A DNA stretch of 64,000 bases from Pohlia nutans (Eukaryota > Streptophyta > Bryopsida > Bryales > Mniaceae), in contig CM040094.1 in NCBI GenBank assembly GCA_022496805.1, forward strand, positions 11,121,501-11,185,500, given 5' to 3'. The notes beneath the pieces are model-generated. The model did no database searches, had not been told where the DNA came from, and was given only the letters and a program-made list of their open reading frames with translations. Position 1 is the stretch's first letter. Each line of letters opens with the position of its first letter. This document shows, one piece after another, positions 24,331 to 35,423 of the stretch. A program made the translations under genes and the position numbers.

Positions 24331-24877
24331 TGAATGTTATGAGTATGAAATACATTGTTCACAGGCACAAGAAAAAATAAATCGCATATTCCGGCATGGG
24401 TGAATGCACCCACCCACCCATACATGTAAGAGGCTCTAAGTCATATAGAAGGAAACGTCAACTAAAGTCACATGGGTGATCTGATTGTCATCAGCCCTCA
24501 AAGGCTCAAAAGTGAGCTCACAATTTTATGTGGAACACACTACAGATACTTAGATGTTTGGTGTTTGATTGCAATCATTGACTTTGACAAAATTCACACA
24601 GGACCACAGCTACAATTGCTTAGGTAATCCATAAAATTAATGCTACCGTGCATGAGCATCAGACAGCCTGGTATCCAAATTGAATTTTCACATCAGATTT
24701 TCAGAGGTCCTCATCTGACCCGTACCCCTTCTCAAGATGACATGTGGCACTTTTCTTGACAAAAATGAATTAAGAATCTGAGCATGGTGAAGGAATCTCA
24801 GTGTTTTTCCTGTGTTTTTTTTCTTGAAGCCTAACTGGTGACGTAAAATCAATTGGGAAAGAATATTTGGCAAAATC

Positions 24878-25507
24878 TTAACCCCTAAACGTCACAGCAT
24901 CCAGAAACTGGACGACGAATGATTTCAAAGCCTTCTCACGTTCTCATCAACGCTTGGATGATACTCATCCAATTTTTTGGAGATTCTTCACCAAGTTGTT
25001 GTCCTATCTAATGGCTGGATTTAGTCATACTAGAGTACATATTTTTCTAAAATTACAAATGTAGAAGTATGTCAAGTTGTTGACCGAGCCAAAATTGCAT
25101 TGACTCTAGTTCAAAGTGGAATCGTGAAAAATGAGGTCATAAATTTGCGGGTATACCGGCTCACTCATCGTAAATATTGTGGAGCAAACAAAAAAAGAAA
25201 AATTTCAAAGTATCACCACGTTTAAGAGTATCTCATTTCAAACTCATTCCAACAAATTTTACTCAAAAAATATTGAAATTTAGTTTGTAATCGAATTTAC
25301 AAGGAATTTTTAATTTTAACTTTCAAAATTTATAATTAAATATTGGTGATTGTATTAGTGAATGGAACCGTACGGATGGAATCTAAAATTCAAAATCTAG
25401 AACTTTCATTTGTATATCAATTCCAGAATATTCTTCTAAATAGTAATTTATAATGCTTTTTCTCAAATTGTCAATTCCAGGGACACCCTGGTACGTTAAG
25501 GGGTTAA
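24878..25507. mobile_element. TTAA-bounded element, family D
   Basis: 630 bp, from TTAACCCCTAAACGTCACA to GGTACGTTAAGGGGTTAA. Close relative of 33213 (about 588 bp) and the diverged copy at 48104. Long AT-rich interior without an ORF. Confidence 0.82.
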
Positions 25508-25770
25508 GCATATAATCATAATTTGGTATACATTTTTTTTCATATTTGGGTAATTTTCTTCACAAAATCTAGCTATCTTCACCAAAAATATAGAGGAAAT
25601 CTAGCAAAAAATTTCAAAATTTTCTCATTCTTTTCCTTAACAAAAGAGAAATACCATGTATTGTAGAGTAATCTGGCAAAATATAGCAAGAAAAAAAATG
25701 TTGTATAGGATAGAAAGCCCATGCGCTCTTTTTACTACCACCATGAGGGGTTGTTCCTAGATAAAGATAC

Positions 25771-25915
25771 AAGGTACATCAACTTATTAATACCAATAAT
25801 TCCATGTCTCCAACTCCGCCCTCATGTACAGGTGGTAGTCATTTCTAGTTTGGAATGTACACCACAAAACATAAAGGTGGAATTGGAAACATGGTGGTAA
25901 TAGGTTGGTGTACCT
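25771..25915. mobile_element. MITE with AAGGTACATCAAC ends
   Basis: Second copy of the 22906 family. Ends AAGGTACATCAACTTATTA and TAGGTTGGTGTACCT are inverse. Confidence 0.65.
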
Positions 25916-26548
25916 AATGCCCCTACATAAATTTAGATTAAAGAATCAAGGTTGTGTTGAGGTTGTCCTATTTCGATCCAAAGATTTAGTATATAAGATG
26001 GTACTAAGCCAACCAAAATGGTGCTTCATTAAAAAAAGATTTGAAGACTCCAAAGAGCCATTTTGATGCTCATGCAAGAATCTAATTTTTTGTTGAATTT
26101 TTTATTAATTCTTTAATTATTAAAAAGATTAATTTTTTTTCTTTTTTCTTTTTTCTTTTTTATTATAAATAATATAAATAAAAGAGTATTCAATTAGACG
26201 TGGCCAAACTACAACCACATAGATATATGCCAAATTTTAGACTTTTTAAATTTAAATTATTATTTTTTAAATTATTTATATTATTTATTATTTATAAATT
26301 ATTTGCATGAGAACTTGCACCCTTCTAGATCGCTCACATTTCTTCTAATGCAGAATGGAGCACCAATTTGATTCCTTGAGTGGAGTCAAGTTGGAACCAT
26401 ATCAAAGGATTGATGGCATGCTAAATTAATCTTCAACAACACTTCAGATAGTTCTTTTGGCTTTGGAAAAATGAATGTTCATGGATTGGTCAATAATTTA
26501 TCTGGAGCACTAGTAGAATCACCGTCACTATAGACTAGAGAAATATGA

Positions 26549-26567
26549 CCCCCCCTCCCCCCCCCCC
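26549..26567. repeat. Poly-C tract
   Basis: A C run broken by one T. Just downstream, at about 26693, TTAACCCCTAAATGCCC looks like a TTAA-element left end with no clear partner. Confidence 0.85.
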
Positions 26568-26880
26568 AATAGATCCACAACTAGTCTAGTTTGTTATGTG
26601 AGGACTTCTCATGAAAATTTTCGCTAGTATGTGCGAGTGGTGTTCTATTAGCAGAGAGGGATTGAATACAAATACCTAGTTCTGAGCCCGGTTTAACCCC
26701 TAAATGCCCAACAGGGTCCCCCACCCAAAACTACCTCATTTTGGACATTTTCGTTGGTGATGTCCAAATGCTTTTCTATAACACAACACTATTCAACCCA
26801 ACTTTGTTCAATAAAGAGGTTAGAAGTAGAGCAAAAAGGTAGGTTAAATGGACTTCTTACTTGGTGTTTTCACAGTCTAA

Positions 26881-27247
26881 GGGCTAGCTGCTTCACACTA
26901 TGGCCGAAAGCCGAGAGGCCGTAGATTTCTACCAATGGAATTGCAAGAAACCAAGAGTTCATCTTCTCGACCTTTCACACTAGAGGCCAAAGTCCAAAGG
27001 CTGTCGCCCTCCAAAATGCCTACATGGCAACACTTTTTGACCAAGATGACGGCCTCTCGAGAGGAAGTTTGGGTCGGACGGGAATGGAAACCAAACTATG
27101 GTCGAGAGGCCATGGATTTCTTTTCATAAAAAAATGAACTCTATATATTGTTGCGTATTTACAGCTCATTTATGTGAACTCTCAACAAAGTTTGGTCACT
27201 CAATCCCACGGCTTCTCGACTTAGACGGCCATAGTGTGAAGCGGCCC
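26881..27247. mobile_element. Tourist-like MITE with TAA duplication
   Basis: 367 bp. Starts GGGCTAGCTGCTTCACAC and ends GTGTGAAGCGGCCC, flanked by TAA on both sides. TWA duplications and GGGC-type ends point to PIF/Harbinger (Tourist). Relatives at 30511, 41444 and 48885 share the interior (GAGGCCAAAGTCCAAAGGC). Confidence 0.82.
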
Positions 27248-27299
27248 TAATTGAGTGACGTTGGTGGGGAACACTGTAAATTTTGGAAAATCTTCATAG

Positions 27300-28435
27300 T
27301 GCCAATAGTAATACTTTTGGATGACTTTCAGAGAGAGCGCCATTCAGAGTTGTTGGTGGAGATGCTCTTGGTCGGAGGGCTGGGTAGGCCCCGAGACTGG
27401 ATGGGGGCTGTGTTGTGAGCCACACGCTGTTCACGTACTAGCAAGCCAGGGACCAGCCAGAGAGCGGGTCACGGGCATGGAACAAAGGAAACCAAGGGCC
27501 GGTGGGTGGAGGAGCCAGACGGAACAAGACCAGTCTTCCTCCCCGTCGCCAGTTTCACTCAAACTTGCAATCTTCCCCACCGCAAACCTCCCGATTCTCG
27601 CTCCTCTCGTCCGCCGCATCAGCTCATGTCTGCACCCCCTGCCCTGTACTCCTACTACTACTACTACTAGTAGCCTTTGCACACTCACTGCCTCTTAAGT
27701 TATTTACTTTTCGTCCCCAGGCAACCTCTCATTTCCTCCACGCATGTGCTCCACGTTTTCCCAACTAGGGTTTGGTGTCCGTTTCCGACATACATACATT
27801 TGGCGGCACATGCTCTCCCCGCGCGCCCACAATCATATCCCTTTCTGCGTGTGTGGTTGCCGTTTCTTTCTGTACTATTTTGTGTGTGAAGACTGTCTCT
27901 TTCGAGTGTGTTACGCGTGTTGGTATCCCGGGGAATTAGGTTAGGGTTCTAGTGATGCGATTTTGGCTCTCTGGGGTGGGGTGATTGACGAGAGTAACTT
28001 CGTACTGTATATATATGTCTGTTTTGGTGGCGTATTGGAGAGTATTTCTTTTGCTTTGGTGATTCTTTTTTGTGCCTTGTTGTTGCTTCAATTACTGAAG
28101 CTTTTCGGCGCTTCGTTGAGATCGTTTGTTGGTTGAGGGTTTGCGTCGGAATGTTTTCTTTTTATATATTTTTTGTTATTCGGATGCGTGTTTTGGCTTG
28201 CGAGGGAATTGATAGAGGGCATACGTTTTATCATGGATGTTGAACGTGTTTACCATATAATTAGGTTTGTGTTTTTTCATTCCCTGTGGTTGTGCTTCTG
28301 TTGTAATTAATTATGTAGTTTTTTTGCAGGTTGTCACTTCCATTTGAAAATGTATCACGGCTTCATCCTTGGGAGAGAGTCGTTGTGATGCCAATACGGT
28401 CTTGTCAATGTTTAGGGGCAAAGGCTTGAAGTGTT
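27300..28435 (+). promoter_or_regulatory. Promoter-like / leader region of an unidentified transcription unit
   Basis: 27320-27950 is clearly GC-richer than its surroundings and is CT-rich on the plus strand, like a plant core promoter and 5'UTR. It includes a (CTA)n run at 27652. Then come an intron-like stretch (a GTTAGGGTTC donor-like site near 27945) and a 3' splice-like TTTTTTTGCAG ending at 28329. Overlapping ORFs in 27321-27944 are GC-driven and unrecognised. Confidence 0.3.
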
Positions 28436-28588
28436 ATGCCACCGGCCTCTACCCCTAAATCTTGGCAAGACCTAATTGGCACACAACATTATAGAAACTT
28501 TGAGACGGACACTTCATCAAAGTGCAGACTGATCAATATCGACAGGAGTTTGAGCATCAGATTAACAGCAAGGCTTTCAAGAAGGTAA
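28436..28588 (+). CDS. Small ORF of 50 residues in the putative transcription unit
   Basis: Not recognised. It starts MPPASTPKSWQDLIGTQHY and ends RLSRR. A good splice donor (AAG|GTAATC) overlaps the stop, so it may be the first coding exon of a spliced gene whose later exons I could not find before 30.5 kb. It follows the promoter-like region at 27.3 kb. Confidence 0.28.
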   Translation: MPPASTPKSWQDLIGTQHYRNFETDTSSKCRLINIDRSLSIRLTARLSRR

Positions 28589-30510
28589 TCAAGACTGAAT
28601 TTATGCACTTTGTAGGCGAGTACTTTGTTTCTTCATAGCTTCCAGGATAATCAGAAAAAAAGCACAATCAACTGTTGTATCTCCTTTTCTGATGTTTCTA
28701 TAGAGCGCATACTGCTTTAGGGTTCATATCTTCAGCAAACGAAATTCTTTGCATTATGATCCTGATGAAGTTTTGGCCGTCCTTTTGTGATTTGTTTTAA
28801 TGTTTTGGGGTATCCATTCACTCGTGTCTGTCCTTACAAGTTTCTTTTATATTTTAATCTCTTCTAAGCTCTATCTTTTTGGGTACTGGTCTGTCGTTCT
28901 GTTGGCTCAATCAGTGGATATGATTGAGCAAGTTGGAATCTAGGTCACGAGAGCTTCAATGGCCTGCATTCAAGTTCGGCAATCATGGTCCTGTTGCGTG
29001 GATAGTACTGTAACTGAGGCTAGTGTCACCGATACCTATGGCGTGGGCCATGAGGCAAGGGACCCAATAAGCATCTATGCATGGCTTATTAGTGTTTGCT
29101 GGATTTTATTGGCAATCGAAAAAGGATTCTAGATTCTCTTAGTATATGTTTTTTACATATTAAAGTATGAATTTTCAAAGTGTTGATGACAGGTGTACAC
29201 AAAATCGACCTTACATTCTCATGATCATAGGGTGTATATGAAATCTAGGCAATTTTAGTTTCTAGCGTTCATAGAGACACTACTGTTCCATTGAGGGCTT
29301 CTTTACAATAAGAAACTTGAGCTGTGGCCCAAATATGCTTGCTTGGTGAATCAGTCCATTGTGGGCGGGCATCATTCGCCGAAGAAGGTAGGGACACGTA
29401 AAATCATAGTCACAATTATGAGACTGAGTGCTCAAAATTTTATATGTTTTTGTTGTCGGACTGACATTTTTATATTTTCTTGGTGGCAACTGGATTCTTG
29501 TTCAACACACTAACCGATGTCCCCTTTCCATTTTCAGCCAACATGTCTTTTCTTGGCCAAATATCCAAGAAAGGGACCACCTAGGACCAGTTTAGACTAT
29601 AGAACACGAGCGGTGACTGAGAAAAATGGATTATTCTCACATGATCACTTCATAAAAATGCAATTTTTAAGCCTCTTTGGGCCTTTCACTGCACTGATAC
29701 CGTAATTGCTATTACTGTGAGTCACAGTAATTCAGCATTCTCACAGCAATTGTGGTACTAGAACAAGAATGTGAGTCGTAGTAATTGAGAGTACTTAGAG
29801 AATTCCCACAATAACGTACAAATTAGTGTATGTATTGAAATTAGTGAGGATTGATGTAAAGTCACACTTATTTTGTGACTCAATAATGGCAATAATCGGT
29901 GTAGGTGTAAATTGATCTTGGACCAAGAGGAATGACCATGTACCAAAAAGAGAATGAACTAATTGTTTTAACCCTTAAGCATTCATACTAAAATTACCTA
30001 TTCAAACCTCATCAATTCTTCACATTTTAAAATATATTATATTTTTTGGTAATTGTCTCATATAATTTATTGTAAAATCAATTTACTTTGGTTTTTTCAT
30101 AATTATGTTAATAAATTTTGAATTTAATAAGATTTTTCAAAGTGATTTTTTGTAGAAAACTTTAGTAATTAAAAAATTGCTTAAAATAGTATGAATCTCT
30201 TTTAAGAAATTTTAAATTATAGTGATGTAAGATCTAGTGCAAGCAAATCAGTGGCTGCTGTGATAGATATTAATGAATCACTTGTTGTGACAAAATTTTC
30301 AACTTTGGATGTTTTGTGTATTAGTGAATGACATTTAAAATTATGATGTGCATTCCTTCTCTTTGAAAATCTACATTATTACGGAGGATATTGCCTACAC
30401 AATCATTGTACTAATATAAGAGTCTACAACAAATTTTGTACAGTAATGCTAAATATTTATAGAGTGAAATGTCGATAAATTATAATAACTCTCCACAATA
30501 TCCCAATTTA
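28589..30510. other. Gene-free stretch
   Basis: No recognisable coding exon. 29700-29830 has overlapping inverse motifs around CACAGTAATTC and GAATTACTG. TTAACCCTTAAGCATTC at 29968 resembles a TTAA-element left end without a partner. Confidence 0.35.
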
Positions 30511-30873
30511 GGGCCGCTTCACGCTATGGCCGTTCAAGTCAAGAGGCCATGGGATTAAGTGGTCAAACTTTGTTGAGAGTCCAAAAAAACCTACTGAAAA
30601 TAGGCAATAAAATATATTTTGCATTTTTTATGAGAAGAAATCGATGGCCTCTCGACCATAGTTTGGGTTTCCATTCCCGTCTAACCCAAACTTCTTTTTC
30701 AAAGGCCTTCACCTTGGTCAAAAAATGTTGCCATGTAAGCATTTTGGTGGGCGTTGGCCTTTGGACTTTGGCCTCTAGTGTGAAGGGTCGAGAGGCAGAA
30801 CTCTTGGTTTCTTGCAATCCAATCGGTGGAAATTGACGGCCTCTCGATCTTCAGCCATAGTGTGAAGCAGCCC
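30511..30873. mobile_element. Tourist-like MITE with TTA duplication
   Basis: 363 bp. Starts GGGCCGCTTCACGCTATGG and ends AGTGTGAAGCAGCCC, with TTA on both sides. Inverse orientation to 26881. Confidence 0.83.
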
Positions 30874-30876
30874 TTA

Positions 30877-31327
30877 GGCCCTCTTTACACTATAGGCGAG
30901 AAGCCGTGGAGAAAACCTCACAAGGGCCATGGCTTATCCTTGAGAAGCCAACCTATGAACTTGACGGCCATAAAGTGAGAAGGGGCTACAAAATAAAGTA
31001 CCGGTTTTAAAAAGCAAAGTTCTTACATATTTCTTAAAAAACAAAAAATGATTGGTTGTGAGAATTTTGGCTTGACGTCCCCTTGGATTTTGCGTTAGAC
31101 CCACCTCTTGAGGTGGGCTTGACACAAAATCCGGGGGCCTTAAAAAATGTCTATTTTTCTTGCCACGAAGGACAAAAGTGTTGTTTATGTCATTTTCTCC
31201 TCCTTTTGTCCTTTGAACTGAAAATTTCGGGTGTAAAGTGACATTCGTTGATCTTCTCGATTTTTAAGCCTCCCATTGGTTGAAATTTCTCTCTTCACGG
31301 CTTCTCGCCTCTAGTGTAAAGAGGCCC
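30877..31327. mobile_element. Second Tourist-like MITE sharing the TTA of its neighbour
   Basis: 451 bp. Starts GGCCCTCTTTACACTATAGG and ends CCTCTAGTGTAAAGAGGCCC. The TTA at 30874-30876 serves both elements; the other TTA is 31328-31330. Confidence 0.75.
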
Positions 31328-31330
31328 TTA

Positions 31331-32514
31331 GTGTAGAATAACTACAATAACATTGGAATTTATTTTTTATTTTGAAAAATTAATTTTTAAAAATCTAAAA
31401 ATAAAATAAAATAAAATAATGGTTAAATCAGAGGGAATACAAAGCCAATATCAGAGGGGTCAACCTAGTCTATTGTAAATTGGTAGCACATTGGGCATAG
31501 ATTAATTGTTAAAACTCATGCAATTTTGTTTTAGGAAATTCCTACACATATTTTGCCCAAATAAATAATAAGAAAATTTAGAAATGCCCAAATCATGAAA
31601 ATTTATAAAAAGTTCTTACTTCATAAACGGCCTCCAAACCACATAGTATGGAGTTGCTGTAATACGACAACTTTCAACCAAAATTATATCATTATGGTCA
31701 TTAGCCGCCATCAATGAATGAATTTTTTTAGGCTATTCGTCATATTCAACATTTACCCTATGACATGCCCAATTTTTTAAAATTAAATTTGAAAATGCCT
31801 AAATGTGGGAAATCCCTTTTATTTTTGTCCCATAGTTTTTTCAGATTTTTATTAATTATTGGGCGTTTAAGTACCCAAGGTACTGCCAACCTACAATGTG
31901 CTTTAATTAAGGTGGTTTGTTTTGTTTGTTTGTATGTTTGTTTGGATGTTATATTATTTAACTATTTTTGCCACCATAAGTTGAATTAAATTAAGATTAA
32001 AGTATTTTAAAAATAAAATAAAAAGTAAACTTTTACTAAGTTGGTTCAAATACACTTTGAACATTGTCCAGCAACATAGGGCCACCATTAGTATAGTAGG
32101 AAGAGCATAGCTAGCAACACCCAATTTGACACGCCAAACGACTACTTTGGGATGATAATGGTTTAGATTTATAGTGTATAAAGCTTGATTTTAGCTGATC
32201 AAACATTTGTTTCTTAAAAGAATCTTTTTAACTTTTAGAACAACAAATAGTTTGTCATATTCCCTTACAAGACCATGCTCTCACTTTATGAAGCTAAAAG
32301 CTAAGAAAATTCTTTTTCTAAATTGATGGTTAAAATTCGGTGTCCAAATGGTGGTATATCATTAGTTCATGAAAAGAATTTGAACAAAACGGTAGAGTGT
32401 GTATTATATTTGGTGCTTATTGTTAGGAACGTGAGAGCATCTCACACTCCATCTCGGATGAGAATCGCTGCTAGCCATGTCATGCCCTAATAAACTATAA
32501 CAACATTGGGAACA
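31331..32514. other. Gene-free AT-rich stretch
   Basis: Contains an (AAAAT)n run at about 31397. 32255-32290 (AAGACCATGCTCTCACTTTA) recurs at about 62362. No gene seen. Confidence 0.4.
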
Positions 32515-33078
32515 TTAACCCCTAAACGTCCACGCATCCAGTTATTGGATGTTTGTTGGTCAAACCCAATTTTGATCTCGAAGATGATTTCTTTTGCTAA
32601 TACTCTCAACAGAGAAAATGAAGTTTATCAAGTCTAGTTTGCACTCCACTTTTCAAATCTTAAAAAATTCATATATTGAGTAAATTATTTCTTTTGCAAG
32701 CTTTGTAGCTCAAGCTCTGAATACACTACATGGGATGTTTACTTTTCGAATTTCAAAATTTAACTAGTTTTTTTTTTATGGAAAACATATCAATGATATC
32801 ATGTGATTCTCCATTGTGATTTGCATCTCATCCAAAAATTAATCAATTTTTTGAAGTCCTTTTTGTAATTAAAATGAATTTGTGAAGCATTTGACTTAAA
32901 AATTTGTAAAAAAGTCATATTAAATTAAAAAAATCTGAAAATTTCAGGACTTATAGGAAACACTTAATTTCATGCATGAAAATATTACAAAATATATTTT
33001 GATTATCCTTCAAGGTTTAATTCTGTATAATTCTGTAGTTTGACTTTTCCAGAAAGGACAGGTACGTTTAAGGGTTAA
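32515..33078. mobile_element. TTAA-bounded element, family D-related
   Basis: 564 bp, from TTAACCCCTAAACGTCCAC to GGTACGTTTAAGGGTTAA. Ends match family D; the interior is largely different. Confidence 0.75.
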
Positions 33079-33212
33079 AAAGTGTGAATGAAAGGAATAG
33101 AGGGGATACTAGTGATAAAGTAGAAGCACCAGAAACTGTTAGGTATAAATTGTGATCACCTATAAAGCACGTGTTTCAACTTTAGGAGTTCCCAATCTAG
33201 TTATTACAAGAA

Positions 33213-33800
33213 TTAACCCCTAAACGTCCCAGCGTCCAGAAACTGGATCACGAACGGATTCAAAGCCTTCTCACGTTCTCATCAATGCTTGGATGAAACT
33301 CATCCAAATTTTTGGAGATTCTTCACCAAGTTGTTGTCCTATCTAATGGCTGGATTTAGTCATACTAGAGTACATATTTTTCTAAAATTACAAATGTAGA
33401 AGTATATCAAGTCGTTGACCAAGCCAAAATTGCATTGACTCTAATTCAAAGTGGAATCGTGAAAAATGAGGTCATAAATTTAAGAAACACAAAAATTTCA
33501 AAGTATCACCACATTTAAGAGTATCTCATTTCAAATTCATTCCAACAAATTTTACTCAAAAAATATTAAAATTGTGTTTGTAATCGAATTTAGAAGGAAT
33601 ATTTAATTTTAACTTTCAAAATTTATATTTAAATATTGGTGATTGTATTAGTGAATCAAACCGTATGGATGGAATCTAAAATTCAAAATCTAAAACTTTC
33701 ATTTGTACATCAACTACAAAATATTCTTCTAAATAGTAACTTATAATGCTTTTTCTCAAATTGTCAATTCCAGGGACACCTTGGTACGTTTAGGGGTTAA
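33213..33800. mobile_element. TTAA-bounded element, family D
   Basis: 588 bp, from TTAACCCCTAAACGTCCCA to GGTACGTTTAGGGGTTAA. Highly similar along its length to 24878 (for example GTCCTATCTAATGGCTGGAT). Confidence 0.85.
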
Positions 33801-34469
33801 TTATGAATGCCAAGTTAGCAATCAGATTGGACTAGAAATGAAAAACAATTACTGGTACACATACTAACATCAATAATAGTCTATGTATATTAAGTTTGAA
33901 AATTTATAACAAAATCCTACATTGTGAAAAAATTAATTAAAAATTGAGCTTGGTTATCAAACCCAAAGTTTTATGTGCTGCAATTTTTAAATCAGCGCTC
34001 CATGTAGGTTGAAATGCTTAAACTGACGACAACTGTACCCTTACCTTACTGAAACCCGGCCCGCCAAATTCGTTCCAAAATGACGTGTTTCATCCAAATT
34101 TCATCTGCAAGCATCCACATTTCATTCCCGTACATTCGAAAGGGTGGATAAAATGCACGACCAGAATCTCCCGCCAAATACACAGAGTTCAGTTGAAAAC
34201 GACGTTTTTCATCTGAAATATCATTCGTCCACATCCACGTTCTATTCCCGCTCGTGGATGAATAATGAACGACTGGGAAAGAGAGTGTTGAGTGTCAAAG
34301 TGCAGCGGAGCCGTGGCTATGGCGAGGAGCATCATCACTCCAGCAGCTGCCGCTTTGCAATAGGACGCCACCTTTAATTTGCACCTTTTTGGCTCTCCTC
34401 TCGCCAGCATTCACTGCATTGTCGACCCGTCGACGTTTTGTGATTCCTGGCGGACGGTAGTTGGCCGCC
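33801..34469. other. Region upstream of the RUS gene
   Basis: GC content rises from about 34020. TTTCATCC and CGTTCCAAAATGACG motifs recur nearby in two partly similar 110-bp stretches. Probably promoter or leader; no ORF is convincing. Confidence 0.3.
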
Positions 34470-35110
34470 TCAATTTGAATTCATTCAACTCTTATCCTCA
34501 GAAAGCCACAGCAGGCCGGCATGGATTAGGTTTCTAATTCGATGTTCAGTGGATTGATTTCATTTCAGAATTTCACGCGCTGGTGTTGCTATGGTACGGA
34601 AGAATCAGCTGGATGTGAATGTCAGGAAGCTGTGACGACATTGTACTGGATCGAGAGGTCAATTAAATTCATTCAACTCTTATCCTCAAGAAGCCAGACC
34701 GGATTGAGGTGAGGCGCGTTCGACTCTTCACGGAATTTTAGATTTCTGATTTGATGTTCACAGTCTCGGCAGTGGAATAATTTAATTTGAGGGAGATTTT
34801 TTTGAAAACGCTGGTGTTGCTATGGTACGGAAGAATCAGACGGATGTGAATGTCAGGAAGCTGTGAAGACATTGTACTGGATCGAGAGGTTCGCTGTCTA
34901 AATTTAAATTCCGGAATTCTGTCGTTCAACTCTTATGCCAGAGCAGGTTGAGGTGAGGCGGGGTAGACTCACAGAATTTTTAGGTTTCTGATATGATGTT
35001 CACAGCATCGGGAGTGGATTAATTTCATTTCAGGAGCAGGGAGATTTTTTTGCAAACGCTGGTGTTGCTATGGTACGGAAAAGTCAGCCGGTTGTGAATG
35101 CCACGAATTG
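34470..35110. repeat. Three-unit tandem repeat upstream of the RUS coding region
   Basis: TGGTGTTGCTATGGTACGGA occurs at 34581, 34812 and 35060, giving periods of 231 and 248 bp. Each unit also carries TTCAACTCTTAT, GATGTTCA and GGATTGATTTC-like motifs. The units have diverged by small indels. Probably in the 5'UTR intron or promoter. Confidence 0.8.
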
Positions 35111-35423
35111 CTTATAAGGTGATCACCACAGTTTAGTCGCTGAGTTTAGTTGAATTTTCAGGTTTTAAAATATTCTTGTTAGCAAATCCAAGAGGATTTT
35201 AACGCATCAAAGTATGCATTGCTTTATAAGTTATAACTGTTCAATGTTGATGATCTAAAACCGACACGACCGTTCTGATGTTGAGGTGTTCACATTCTCA
35301 AAATCAATACGTGCTAGATTTTGGAGTGTTGCATTTAGATAGGTGCCGCGATAAGGTGTTGTTTATAATTAAATCGAAGTGGAAGTAGCAGGACATTCTA
35401 CGGGATTGAAGAGCGTGGAGGAG

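Noticed and set aside
26935..27129. Conserved short ORF also seen near 30563, 48881 and 41554
   Set aside because: The shared peptide is a by-product of the shared Tourist-like MITE sequence, which is inverted in some copies and has stops at varied positions.
27431..27944. Overlapping ORFs in the GC island
   Set aside because: Five overlapping frames on both strands with no similarity to known domains; GC-driven.
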